Source: FEN-1279 sp964501535 | GTDB taxonomy: Bacteria; Bacteroidota; Ignavibacteria; Tepidaquicellales; Tepidaquicellaceae | Length of the DNA: 64,000 bases | Assembly: GCA_964501535.1 (NCBI GenBank) | Contig: CAZCSV010000001.1 | Location: forward strand, 248,001-312,000 | Direction: 5' to 3' | The notes under the pieces: model-generated | The model's input: only the letters and a program-made list of their open reading frames with translations | Told to the model about the DNA's origin: nothing | Database searches by the model: none | Program-made: the position numbers and the translations under genes | Shown here: positions 25,432 through 34,340 of the stretch, piece by piece | Layout of the letters: each line of letters begins with the position of its first letter | Position numbering within the stretch: position 1 is the stretch's first letter

Positions 25432-25942
25432 GAAAAAGGAAATCGTTAATCCAAATATTAAAGTTCATTTATTTAGTCTGGCTTTTACGAGCGGTTTTTT
25501 TACTGGCTTTTTTCCGGTTGCAAGCGGTACCGTCGGTAGTGCGTTTGCTCTTGCCTTATTTATCATCCCCGGTTTTCGAAATCCGTCTGTCCTGCTCCCG
25601 GTCATTGTCCTGTCGTTTTTTCTGGGTATCTTTTCCTCGAAAAAAATGATTGAAAGATACGGCGACGACCCGTCTGTCGTTGTTATTGATGAATTCGTCG
25701 GAATGTGGATTACTGTTGCAGTCTCGGGATTGTATGGCTTTTGTACTCTGAGCGTCGTTGTCGGTTTTTTTATGTTCCGTTTGTTCGATATTGTAAAATT
25801 ATATCCCGCCACATTTTTCGATAATATGAAAAATGGTCTTGGTATTATGATGGATGATGTCATTGCCGGTATGTATGCCGGTGCGGCGACTATTTTAATT
25901 CTGGTATTATTAAAAAATATTTTTCACTATGCTTGCCTCTAA
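25418..25942 (+). CDS. pgpA: Phosphatidylglycerophosphatase A
   Basis: PgpA-type membrane phosphatase (174 residues from the ATG at 25418) that removes the phosphate of phosphatidylglycerol phosphate. Seen are FTGFFPVASGTVGSAFAL near residues 25-42, VVVIDEFVGMWI, FRLFDIVKLYPA and GIMMDDVIAGMYAG, the acidic segments that form the metal site. An upstream in-frame TTG is open but would overlap pgsA more deeply. It overlaps pgsA by 14 nt at the start and cinA by 14 nt at the end, so the three genes are tightly coupled. Confidence 0.92.
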   Translation: MRFIKKKEIVNPNIKVHLFSLAFTSGFFTGFFPVASGTVGSAFALALFIIPGFRNPSVLLPVIVLSFFLGIFSSKKMIERYGDDPSVVVIDEFVGMWITVAVSGLYGFCTLSVVVGFFMFRLFDIVKLYPATFFDNMKNGLGIMMDDVIAGMYAGAATILILVLLKNIFHYACL

Positions 25943-27182
25943 AATCATCTCTATTGGCGATGAAATTCTCATCGGTCAGATTGTTAATACAAATGCCGCC
26001 TTTATCGGTGAAAAATTGTACTCCATTGGAATTCCGGTCATTAGAATCGTTACGATTGCTGATGAACGGCGGGCATTGCTGAATGAACTCGAAGACTCGA
26101 AAATGAATTTTGATGTAACGATTATTACTGGCGGCCTTGGTCCCACTCACGACGACCTGACTAAAAAAATTTTGGTGGATTATTTTAATGATGAACTCGT
26201 CTGCGATGAAAAGGTGCTGAATCACGTTAAAAGTATCTTTAAAAATAGAAATATTAAAATGCCTGACGTTAATTACGAACAGGCCCTGATTCCGAAAAAA
26301 TCTAAAGTCATCTGGAATGAAAATGGTACCGCTCCCGGGATTTGGTTCGATGACTCTGACAGAATATTTGTCGCTCTTCCCGGTGTTCCGTATGAAATGA
26401 AAGCTATGCTCTCCGGATATGTCTTGCCCGCTTTAAAAGAAAAATTTGAAAAGAAAATTGATTATAATTTGAAAAGCAGAACTGTATTAACCGTGGGTAT
26501 TGGCGAATCCTCCCTCGCGGAATTAATCGGTGACGTTAATAACATTCCTGATATCGGTAAACTTGCTTTTTTACCGTCATTGTTCGGAGTTAAACTTAGA
26601 ATCGACGTAATAGGAAAAAATTCTCTTGAGGCTGATGAAAAAATAAAAAATATTGAAAATTCATTGCGTAATAAAATTGGAAATTATATATTTGGATACG
26701 ATGATGATTTGCTGGAAAGTACAGTTGGGGAAATCCTTCGTAAAAATAATAAAACACTGTCGGTTGCAGAATCCTGTTCCGGCGGTATGCTGGCTTCTAA
26801 AATTACCGACGTTAGCGGAAGCTCGGATTATTTTTTTGGAGGAGTTTGTACTTATTCTAACGAATCTAAAATTAACATTCTGAATGTTATGCCTGAAACT
26901 ATTGAAAATTTCGGGGCTGTTAGTGAGGAAACCGCTCTCGAAATGGCTCAAAATGTTAGAAAAAAGTTCGGAAGCGATATTGGCCTGTCTATTACAGGTA
27001 TTGCTGGACCCTCGGGCGGCTCTGATTCTAAACCCGTCGGCTTGGTCTGGATAGGATATTCGGATGAAAATAGAACTTTTGCTGGAAGGTTTTTGTTTGG
27101 TAACAATAGAGAAAGAACGAAAATTAGAAGTGCCTATATGGCACTGGCTGTACTGAAAAAAGAATTTAGCAATCTTTTATAA
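25929..27182 (+). CDS. cinA: CinA-family competence/damage-inducible protein (NMN amidohydrolase)
   Basis: Two-domain CinA, 417 residues. The N-terminal MoCF-like domain shows SIGDEILIGQIVNTN, GGLGPTHDDLTK and LPGVPYEMKAM; the C-terminal PncC domain shows SVAESCSGGMLASKITDVSGSS (about 278-299), TYSNESK, and SITGIAGPSGGSDSKPVGLVW. The PncC domain deamidates NMN to NaMN in pyridine nucleotide recycling; the MoCF-like domain hydrolyses ADP-ribose in some homologues. The start overlaps pgpA by 14 nt. A second NAD-related gene (nnr) lies 6 kb upstream, probably a coincidence. Confidence 0.94.
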   Translation: MLASKIISIGDEILIGQIVNTNAAFIGEKLYSIGIPVIRIVTIADERRALLNELEDSKMNFDVTIITGGLGPTHDDLTKKILVDYFNDELVCDEKVLNHVKSIFKNRNIKMPDVNYEQALIPKKSKVIWNENGTAPGIWFDDSDRIFVALPGVPYEMKAMLSGYVLPALKEKFEKKIDYNLKSRTVLTVGIGESSLAELIGDVNNIPDIGKLAFLPSLFGVKLRIDVIGKNSLEADEKIKNIENSLRNKIGNYIFGYDDDLLESTVGEILRKNNKTLSVAESCSGGMLASKITDVSGSSDYFFGGVCTYSNESKINILNVMPETIENFGAVSEETALEMAQNVRKKFGSDIGLSITGIAGPSGGSDSKPVGLVWIGYSDENRTFAGRFLFGNNRERTKIRSAYMALAVLKKEFSNLL

Positions 27183-27199
27183 ATATAAAAAATAATATT

Positions 27200-29194
27200 A
27201 TGAAGAAATTACATTCCTATGTATTTGCATTATTATTTACCTTCCTGCTCTTTACTTTCTATTATGTGGCTTACGCGCAGTATGAAAATCCAAACGATGA
27301 CGGAATTCCGATGCAGACTATCAAAAATCCTCCTCCGAAAATTATTTCTCCGTTTTCCGTAATTACTGTAGGGGATTATGATAACTTTAACCTCGGAACG
27401 GACTTTGCCGAAGTCAGCATCTCGGTTAATCCTATGATACCTACAAATTTTTCTGCCTGCTGGAATGACTTATCCTATGGAAATAGTTCCAGATATTCGT
27501 TAAACGGTTATGACTGGTTTCTTAGTAATCCTTCCTGGGGTGCAACGATGTATGGTGACCCGGTTTCAGCTTACGATAGTGTAGGTAACTGCTTCCAGGA
27601 TAATATGTACGGTGGAATTACCGGTACAAAATTGGCAAAATCGACGAATGGTGCGGCTAACTGGATTAACGTGATTAATTTCAACGTCGGTAATGATAAA
27701 AACTGGATTGCATGCGACCAGACAAATGGTCCTTACAAAAATTATATCTATGGCGTTATGACCCCCGGTAATATCCAGAGAAGTACGGACGGCGGTCTTA
27801 CTAAAACACAAGTCGGCTCTTTTTCTAATTCATACCCGGGTATGATGGTCTGTGTTGGTCCTAATATGACTACTAACACTTCTGGCGGTTGTGTCTACGT
27901 TGTTACAAATACAGGCTCTACTGCATATTCATACAATTATAATTTCTACTGCTCTACTAATGGCGGTACATCATGGACTTCTAAATCAAGCCAGGCATTT
28001 CCAGGTTACGTAGGTACCTGGACAGGAGGAAGACACGCTATTAATGGAACTGTTAGAACAAGACCTTATCCGTTTATTACGGCTGACAATAGCTTCGGAC
28101 CCTATAGAGGAAGACTGTATCTCGTCTATGCTAAAAATACTCCTAATGTCAGCGGTGCTAAACCGGATATATTTCTGCACTATTCAACTGACCAGGGTGC
28201 AACATGGTCTGCCCCTGTTATCGTAAACGATGATCCTAATACACAGAATAATAACCAGTTCTTTCCGGCTCCCTGGTGCGATAAACAAACCGGAAAACTG
28301 TATATAATGTGGTCCGATACTAGAAATTGCCCGACTGCCGATAGCTGTGAAATTTATGCAACCTACTCGACTACCGGCGGAACATCTTTTGCTACCAATC
28401 AAAAAGTCTCCAATGCTAAAATGAAAATAGATTGTCCTTCTTGTGGCGGCGGTGGTTCTCCAAGATATCAGGGCGATTATAATTATATTGGCTCGAATAA
28501 AAAAGTCTCTATTGTTGCTTGGACTGATTATAGATATGGCTCATTCGGAAGTTATGTCGGATACTTCCCGGATTTCGCTATGAGACTCCTTCCGGCTGTC
28601 GATAGCTTGAATAATAATAACGGTAATGTTACGATTCAAATGAACGTCCCGAGTGTAAGACTTTATACCGATACTGTCCTTGTTAGTGCCGTTATTACCC
28701 CGACTCCCGGAACAGGAACTCTTGCGATTACTTACCCGAGTACAAATAGACTGACTTCTTTCCCTGGCTCCGTTCCCGTGAAGATTACAGCCACTGGCGG
28801 CGTTACTGCTGGCATCTATACACTAACGGTTACTGCCGCTGGTCCCAATGGTACTCCAGTGCATAAAAGAACCGCAACTCTGTATGTCAGCGGTTCAATC
28901 AGCGGTGTCGAGAATAATACGAATGTAATTAATCGGTATGAACTGTTCCAGAATTATCCGAATCCTTTTAACCCGACTACAAGAATTGACTTTAATTTGC
29001 TCAAAGATTCTAAAGTGAAATTCACTGTTTATGATGTCGTTGGTAAACAGGTTGCCGTTATGGATTTGGGCGATAGACTCGCTGGCAAGAATTTCATTAC
29101 CTTTAATGGTGGTAATCTCAGCTCCGGCGTCTATTTCTATAAAATTCAGGCAGGCGAATTTACAGATACTAAGAAAATGTTCCTGCTTAAATAA
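27200..29194 (+). CDS. Secreted Asp-box (sialidase-like fold) protein with type IX sorting domain
   Basis: A 664-residue exported protein: N-terminal signal peptide (cleavage near AYAQ), then a propeller-like region with Asp-box motifs (SKSTNGAANW, RSTDGGLTK, CSTNGGTSWTS, YSTDQGATWSA), then a probable Ig-like segment (about 480-570), and a C-terminal type IX sorting domain from YELFQNYPNPFNPTT to the end (GVYFYKIQAGEFTDTKKMFLLK). BNR/Asp-box propellers include sialidases and many non-enzymatic binders; the catalytic Arg triad cannot be confirmed by eye. The SprA protein at the window start would export it. A strong terminator follows. Confidence 0.8.
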   Translation: MKKLHSYVFALLFTFLLFTFYYVAYAQYENPNDDGIPMQTIKNPPPKIISPFSVITVGDYDNFNLGTDFAEVSISVNPMIPTNFSACWNDLSYGNSSRYSLNGYDWFLSNPSWGATMYGDPVSAYDSVGNCFQDNMYGGITGTKLAKSTNGAANWINVINFNVGNDKNWIACDQTNGPYKNYIYGVMTPGNIQRSTDGGLTKTQVGSFSNSYPGMMVCVGPNMTTNTSGGCVYVVTNTGSTAYSYNYNFYCSTNGGTSWTSKSSQAFPGYVGTWTGGRHAINGTVRTRPYPFITADNSFGPYRGRLYLVYAKNTPNVSGAKPDIFLHYSTDQGATWSAPVIVNDDPNTQNNNQFFPAPWCDKQTGKLYIMWSDTRNCPTADSCEIYATYSTTGGTSFATNQKVSNAKMKIDCPSCGGGGSPRYQGDYNYIGSNKKVSIVAWTDYRYGSFGSYVGYFPDFAMRLLPAVDSLNNNNGNVTIQMNVPSVRLYTDTVLVSAVITPTPGTGTLAITYPSTNRLTSFPGSVPVKITATGGVTAGIYTLTVTAAGPNGTPVHKRTATLYVSGSISGVENNTNVINRYELFQNYPNPFNPTTRIDFNLLKDSKVKFTVYDVVGKQVAVMDLGDRLAGKNFITFNGGNLSSGVYFYKIQAGEFTDTKKMFLLK

Positions 29195-29234
29195 ACTTTT
29201 AACTTAATAAAGTTATAACTTAAGCAATAAAAAA

Positions 29235-29267
29235 GATTCCATCTAATCTTAGATGGAATCTTTTTTT
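29235..29267 (+). terminator. Strong intrinsic terminator
   Basis: A 10-bp perfect stem (GATTCCATCT/AGATGGAATC) with an AATCTT loop, preceded by an A-run and followed by seven T. It ends the long plus-strand gene run after the type IX cargo gene and can also work in the minus direction because of the A-run. Confidence 0.9.
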
Positions 29268-29304
29268 ATTGTACATTGTACATTGAAAAATTGTGCATTG
29301 AATA

Positions 29305-30363
29305 TCATCCCCACCAGAACGCCGCCGCAATCAAACAGTAAAGTCCGATTAATGCAAGCCCCTCTAACCAGATTGATTCACCGTCGTATACTATGAATGT
29401 GCTCACTATTACAGCTAATGCTAATGATGCTAAAAGTAGGGGAGTCAATACGAAAGATAATACCGCCCCGCCGAGTATGAATGATAACAGCACCAGCAGG
29501 GGAAACAGACACAGTGCAATCTGTAACGAACTGTTCAATATCACACTTACCGAGTAGCTCGATTTATTGTTGTATGCAAGCTGTATTCCGACTATGTTTT
29601 CTATCGCATTGCTCGCAATTGCTACAATCACCAGACCCGCAAAGACCTCGTTGATTCCAAGAATCTGCATTGCGGGCTGAAGTGAATCCACAAACCATTC
29701 TGATACAAATGCCGCCGCTATGCCCGAAATTCCAAGCACAATTATGGATAATCCTAAAGACCATTTTCTGCTTTTTTCGCCGTCAGTTTCTTTTGATACT
29801 ATTGATTTGTCTTCTCTGATGAAATAAATTAAACCTGCTACGAAAATTATTAGCAGAATAATTGCAAGTACTATATTGAGTGAATTTATATGCGTATCCG
29901 CCGCAGTATGTAATATCTTGGCTAAAGTGGGAATTGCTAATGCAGCAAATGCAAGAATCATAAGCGTCACAATCATTTTTGGCTGCTCTGCATTGAATAC
30001 CTGTTTCCCGTTTTTTAATCCTCCGATTAAAATTGCCAGTCCGAATACCAGTAACGAATTCCCTAAAATCGAACCTATCAATGCCGCTTGCACTACCTGC
30101 TCGAGACCTGCTCGCAATGCGAAAATGCATATGAATAATTCGGGAAGGTTTCCTAATGCAGATTGTAATATTCCCGTTACTCCCGGTCCCGTCCGGCTTC
30201 CGAGTTGCTCCGTTGCATCACCTACGATTTTTGCGAGAAATGCTATCGCAATTGCGGAAATCGTAAATATAATCAGTTTTCCGGAATCACTGTAATGTAA
30301 TACTCCGGAAACAGCCGCAATCAATAATGAAAATGTAAATATTATTTTTTCCTTTTTACTCAT
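29305..30363 (-). CDS. Calcium/proton antiporter (CaCA family, CAX type)
   Basis: Ten- to eleven-helix antiporter of 352 residues. The two inverted alpha-repeats carry ALGNLPELFI (about residue 70) and ASNAIENIVGIQLAYN (about residue 255), the paired GNxPE/SNAxE motifs that bind Ca2+; an acidic central region after helix 5-6 (REDKSIVSKETDGEK) separates the halves. CAX proteins export calcium using the proton gradient. It is last in a minus-strand run after the secreted-protein gene (26 nt apart). A sodium/calcium specificity cannot be excluded. Confidence 0.88.
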   Translation of the reverse strand: MSKKEKIIFTFSLLIAAVSGVLHYSDSGKLIIFTISAIAIAFLAKIVGDATEQLGSRTGPGVTGILQSALGNLPELFICIFALRAGLEQVVQAALIGSILGNSLLVFGLAILIGGLKNGKQVFNAEQPKMIVTLMILAFAALAIPTLAKILHTAADTHINSLNIVLAIILLIIFVAGLIYFIREDKSIVSKETDGEKSRKWSLGLSIIVLGISGIAAAFVSEWFVDSLQPAMQILGINEVFAGLVIVAIASNAIENIVGIQLAYNNKSSYSVSVILNSSLQIALCLFPLLVLLSFILGGAVLSFVLTPLLLASLALAVIVSTFIVYDGESIWLEGLALIGLYCLIAAAFWWG

Positions 30364-30389
30364 ATTTATTTTTGGAAAGTCTTTATCGC

Positions 30390-31043
30390 TTAGTCGTCTA
30401 CCATCATCACACCTAATTCGAAATCCTTTATCCTGAATTCACCGCTTATTTTGTAATCGTTGTCCTGCATGTATAATTGCTTCTCGCTTAAACTGCCCGT
30501 AAAACTGCAGTTAAACGTAATATTACTTCCGCTGATATTGAACTCTTTTATGTCTATACTGAATATCTCGAAATATACGCTCTCTACACTCGAATGGTCG
30601 GGCGCTAATCTTATATTCCTTTGCACATATATATAAGCGTGTAAATCCGCTTCCCTCCTCGCACTCTTTATGCCTTTGAAATCCTCGTTTGTTATTGTGC
30701 AGGGGACCGATGGTGTATTGTAATCGAACCCTCCGTTTTTTGAAAATATCTTAAACGTATTCCCCGATGGCAGAAAGAAGAAAAGCGATAATGTGTTTTT
30801 CTCGTTCTCTTTTTGCTGGAACTCTATTTCAATTCCCGTGTTTGAACCTTCCATTACATACGCTCTCTTCAATGGAAACTGATATTCCTTGCTTTCGAAT
30901 TTATCCGGCGTTGCCCTCATGTTAGGCGGTGCGTCAATCTTAAATATCGCTTTGTTGTCGGTTTCTCTCGTTTGCGATTTACAGTAAAAAGATGTCGAAA
31001 ACACTAAAACTATTACTGCAAATGTTAAAATTTTTGTTTTCAT
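30390..31043 (-). CDS. Secreted protein of unknown function
   Basis: A 217-residue protein starting at the ATG at 31043 (MKTKILTFAVIVLVFSTSFYC), which provides a signal peptide; longer frames to 31133 would overlap the upstream methyltransferase gene. A Cys at residue 21 follows a non-canonical FY, so lipidation is possible but weak. The mature part is strand-rich with phrases such as IDAPPNMRATP and FELGVMMVDD at the C-terminus; no enzyme motif is seen. Neighbours (a SpoU methyltransferase and a Ca2+ antiporter) give no clue. Confidence 0.65.
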   Translation of the reverse strand: MKTKILTFAVIVLVFSTSFYCKSQTRETDNKAIFKIDAPPNMRATPDKFESKEYQFPLKRAYVMEGSNTGIEIEFQQKENEKNTLSLFFFLPSGNTFKIFSKNGGFDYNTPSVPCTITNEDFKGIKSARREADLHAYIYVQRNIRLAPDHSSVESVYFEIFSIDIKEFNISGSNITFNCSFTGSLSEKQLYMQDNDYKISGEFRIKDFELGVMMVDD

Positions 31044-31080
31044 TTTTATAAATTTTATAATTGTATTTATAAAATGAGCA

Positions 31081-31854
31081 TTATACCGTATTTTTTTTAA
31101 CCTCGTATAAAATAATCGCCGCCGATGATGCAACGTTCAACGATTCGCAATCCGAATAGCTCTCGATTTTTATCTTCTTAAAAAATGGTATCGATTTTAT
31201 TTCCTGCGATAATCCGTTTGCCTCGTTCCCGAATACTATTACGTATTTTTTGTCTTTTTGAAATTTTTGAGTGCCTAATGTTTCATTTGCAGATAAATCC
31301 GTTGATATTATTTCGTATCCTTTCCCGTTTAACAATTCAAGCTCTTCAATTAAATTCAATTCGCTTTTTATGTTTAAATTGAATAATGCTCCCTGTGAAG
31401 CCCGTATTACTTTTGAGTTGTATATATCCGCTGAATCTCTGCTTATCAGAATGCTCTCTATCCCGAACCACCGGCACGTCCGCATTATCGTACCTAAATT
31501 GCCGGGGTCGTTGATTCTTTCGAGCGCACAAATGATGTTATCGTTTTGATTCGGAAATTCATTCTGCATCTCTACTGCTCCGATTATTCCCTGTGAGCTT
31601 TCCGTCTCTGTGAGCTTTTTGAAATCCACAGCTTTCAGAACATTTATCTCGACATCTCTGAAATTATCTCTGATATTTTCTTTCGGGAAATCGCTCCTGA
31701 TAAATATTTTCCAAATTTTATCCCTGTAATATTTTGACCTCAGACATTCCTCGATGAGATGAATTCCTTCTATTAAAAATTCTCTCCGCTCTTCACGGTA
31801 TTTCTTTTGCTTTAATTTCGAGTAGTATTTTATGCCTTCTGAATTCGTGCCCAT
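31081..31854 (-). CDS. SpoU/TrmH-family RNA 2'-O-methyltransferase
   Basis: SPOUT methyltransferase of 257 residues, distinct from the RlmB-type gene at 9005. The N-terminal domain (KYYSKLKQKKYREERREFLIEG) is the substrate-binding part; the knot domain carries DPGNLGTIMRTCRWFGIESI (about residues 117-136), VIVFGNEANGLS (about 200-211) and ESLNVASSAAIILYE (about 236-250). The exact tRNA or rRNA target is unknown. It lies 6 nt after queD and 37 nt before a secreted-protein gene, in a minus-strand run. Confidence 0.88.
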   Translation of the reverse strand: MGTNSEGIKYYSKLKQKKYREERREFLIEGIHLIEECLRSKYYRDKIWKIFIRSDFPKENIRDNFRDVEINVLKAVDFKKLTETESSQGIIGAVEMQNEFPNQNDNIICALERINDPGNLGTIMRTCRWFGIESILISRDSADIYNSKVIRASQGALFNLNIKSELNLIEELELLNGKGYEIISTDLSANETLGTQKFQKDKKYVIVFGNEANGLSQEIKSIPFFKKIKIESYSDCESLNVASSAAIILYEVKKNTV

Positions 31855-31860
31855 AAATGT

Positions 31861-32262
31861 TTAATTTTTATACTCAACTATGTTCTTCTCGGTTTCGTAT
31901 ATCTTGACCGAATGTAACCTTGCGTTCCTTGTCTTTAATTTTGGATCGAGTATGCCCCAGAATACTTTCGCTATGTTTTCCGTCGTGGGAATAATTCCCT
32001 TGAATATTTCTAACTCGTTGAGGAACTTGTGGTCTACTTTTTTTAATATCTCTTTGTCTATTATCTTTCCTAATTTCTTTAAATCGAAAACATATCCGCT
32101 CGTTCTGTCCGGCTCCCCGCAGATTGTTACTTCTATGTAATAATTGTGACCGTGAAAATCACTGCATTTACCGAATAATTTGTCGTTTTTTGATTTTGTA
32201 ATTTTTGGATTGCTTAACTTGTGCGATGCCGAAAAATGCTCACGCCTGGTTATGTATATCAT
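31861..32262 (-). CDS. queD: 6-carboxytetrahydropterin synthase (QueD/PTPS family)
   Basis: Zinc enzyme of 133 residues that makes 6-carboxy-tetrahydropterin on the way to queuosine. The zinc His residues are in SASHKL (about residue 14) and FHGHNY, and the catalytic Cys lies in KCSDFHGHN, the C-x3-HGH form typical of QueD rather than the E-x3-HGH form. DHKFLN, PTTENIA and the late Glu in YETEKN follow. Other queuosine genes (queC, queE, queF) are not in the window. It is the first gene of the run queD-SpoU-secreted-CAX. Confidence 0.9.
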   Translation of the reverse strand: MIYITRREHFSASHKLSNPKITKSKNDKLFGKCSDFHGHNYYIEVTICGEPDRTSGYVFDLKKLGKIIDKEILKKVDHKFLNELEIFKGIIPTTENIAKVFWGILDPKLKTRNARLHSVKIYETEKNIVEYKN

Positions 32263-32984
32263 GTCGTTTGTTTTTTATGCATTATAAATAAAATATTCAA
32301 AATATTTAAGTTAAAAATTATACGTTCGGTATACCGTAAATACCGCTGTTTTGATTATTTTATAATATTAATATTTGTAATATGACTTGATAAAATAATT
32401 AATTGTGAATAGTTTATTTATTGAAAAATTCATGAAAATTTGAGTGCCATAATCCGTATAATTAAAAAATATTTGTGGGAAATAATTCTGTCTGCTGTTG
32501 AATTTATCATCCTTTATCTACTTTTGATATACTACACTACAGACTATTTCCCTGTCGTCCACGAAGACTGTTTCAGAACTTATGATTAATGGACTAATCA
32601 CTCAAAAAAAATGATTTTATATATGTTCGTTTTCCCGATGAAAAATATTCAGGTGTTTCTATACTCACAGGCCTGAATAAATATGATTTTGGTAGTAAAA
32701 TGCAACTATGTGTTAAGAAAAAATGGGTTTTCTGTTGTTTGTTTAATCCGGCTGTAGGAAAATATGAAATATTCAGGGACTTGTAGTTTTAAAAGGAATA
32801 AATATACCGTATGATTAATTTAAAAATAGCATCTAAATTAATATTAATCATAACTATAATCAAAAAGTGTTACTTTATGATATGCAATTTGTTATTTTTG
32901 ATATACATTTTATCATATTTCCTTTGAATGAAACTATTTATTTTAAATTACGTCAAAATTATTAATGTATTTAATACAAATAAA
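32263..32984. other. Gene-free stretch with a possible gene remnant
   Basis: About 720 bp between the divergent queD and TolC genes. It carries a 10-bp palindrome CGGTATACCG (32327-32336) about 65 bp before queD and two abutting open stretches in different frames (32425-32589 and 32598-32786) that read like protein but lack good starts. The remainder is AT-rich and must hold the promoters for both flanking operons. Nothing resembles an RNA gene. Confidence 0.6.
32425..32786 (+). pseudogene. Possible frameshifted gene remnant
   Basis: The first open stretch (stop at 32587) encodes a hydrophobic segment followed by YYTTDYFPVVHEDCFRTYD; the next frame (32598-32786) continues KNDFIYVRFPDEKYSGVSI and GSKMQLCVKKKWVFCCLF. 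The switch lies by an 8-A run, as expected for a frameshift. Neither part has a good start codon, and no family is recognised. It may be a decayed gene or a chance pair of open frames. Confidence 0.3.
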
Positions 32985-34328
32985 ATGAAAAAAATATCAT
33001 TCTTGTTGGCTGGAATCTTGCTCTTCAGCAGCCTTGCTTTTTCTCAGGAATCTGTTGACTTGAAGAAGGCTATCTCTACCGCAATAGATAAAAATACGAC
33101 AATCTCGGCATTGCAAAATAATATCTCTATACAAAAACTGAATATTAAATCTGCTAAGGGTAACCTCTATCCTACTCTTTCCCTCTCTGGTAATTATTCC
33201 AGAAATAACAGCTTCTCTAAGGGAACTACACAAATCTATAACGGTATCCCGATTTTTGTACCCGACCAGAATGTCTGGCAAAATAGCTTTAATCTCGGCT
33301 TGAACTCTTCCGTCACCCTTTTTAATGGCTTTGCTAATTATCAGAATATTGAACTCGAAAATCAAAATGAAGTGTCCCTGAAAATTCAGCTCGAAAAAGT
33401 TAAAACCGATTTGGTCTTGACTATATACCAGAAGTTCTTTGACGCAATTAAAAAAGAAAAAATTGTCGTAACCTATGAAGATAATCTCAAAAATTCTATA
33501 GACCAGCTCGATAAAATTAAAGAATATGTGAACGTCGGTAAAAAAACTGTATCCGAAATCTATAAACAGGATGTCCAGGTCGCTCAAAATGAATTGCTGC
33601 TCGAACAGTCGAAAAATGACTTTTCGAAATCTAAAATCGACCTGCTCTATGCGATGAACGATGACCTGAACAAAAGTATCGTTATAGATTCGAAGGATAT
33701 TAACGCAAATCTTACCGTCGCTGAACTTAAGGCTGTCCTCGATAAATCTGTGAATGTCGATGAACTTGTTAAGGGCGCTGTCGCGGGTAGATATGATTAT
33801 AAAAGCGCTATGCAGGATATTAAAATTAATCAGACTAAATTGAGCCTTGCTGAAAAGAATCTGTATTTCCCTACAATATCTGCTTTCGGTAACTATAATT
33901 TGACGGGAAAGGAAGTCCAGAACATCTTCGACTCCCGTACTTTCGCTGTCGGTCTTTCCTTGAATTATTATATCTTCCAGGGAAATAAATTTGATATCAG
34001 TAGACAAATTGCTGAAGTTAATATTAAACAAAAATCTGAGGATTTGGTTAAACTCGAACAGCAAATCAGAAGCGATATTAAAAAGGCTATCATTGACTTG
34101 GAAACTGCATATAAACAAATCGAAATACTCGATAGAAATATTAAATCCGCAGAACAGGATAAAATACTCTCGGAGGAAAATTTCAGAATCGGCTATGGAA
34201 CCTTGCTCGATGTTCAAACCGCGGCAACAAGTCTGAATAACCTCTTGATTAATAGAATTAATTCGATTTATAACTTCTTGTTTGCAAAAAAACAAATAGA
34301 ATATTTATCCGGTCAATTAAATTATTAA
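32985..34328 (+). CDS. TolC-family outer membrane efflux protein
   Basis: Outer-membrane channel of a tripartite export system, 447 residues from the ATG at 32985, which begins a signal peptide (cleavage near AFSQ); a longer frame from 32928 is unlikely. The two-fold repeated TolC pattern is visible: DLKKAISTAIDKNTTI near the N-terminus, LNSSVTLFNGFANYQNIELEN in the first repeat and AEQDKILSEENFRIGYGTLLDVQTA in the second. Long coiled-coil helices lie between. It leads an operon with a periplasmic adaptor, an ABC ATPase and two permeases, 12 nt before the adaptor gene. Confidence 0.92.
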   Translation: MKKISFLLAGILLFSSLAFSQESVDLKKAISTAIDKNTTISALQNNISIQKLNIKSAKGNLYPTLSLSGNYSRNNSFSKGTTQIYNGIPIFVPDQNVWQNSFNLGLNSSVTLFNGFANYQNIELENQNEVSLKIQLEKVKTDLVLTIYQKFFDAIKKEKIVVTYEDNLKNSIDQLDKIKEYVNVGKKTVSEIYKQDVQVAQNELLLEQSKNDFSKSKIDLLYAMNDDLNKSIVIDSKDINANLTVAELKAVLDKSVNVDELVKGAVAGRYDYKSAMQDIKINQTKLSLAEKNLYFPTISAFGNYNLTGKEVQNIFDSRTFAVGLSLNYYIFQGNKFDISRQIAEVNIKQKSEDLVKLEQQIRSDIKKAIIDLETAYKQIEILDRNIKSAEQDKILSEENFRIGYGTLLDVQTAATSLNNLLINRINSIYNFLFAKKQIEYLSGQLNY

Positions 34329-34340
34329 AAATATATTAAA

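Noticed and set aside
32327..32336. Operator for queD at CGGTATACCG
   Set aside because: A single 10-bp palindrome with no second copy or known regulator; too short to support a claim, and no preQ1-type riboswitch fold was recognised nearby.
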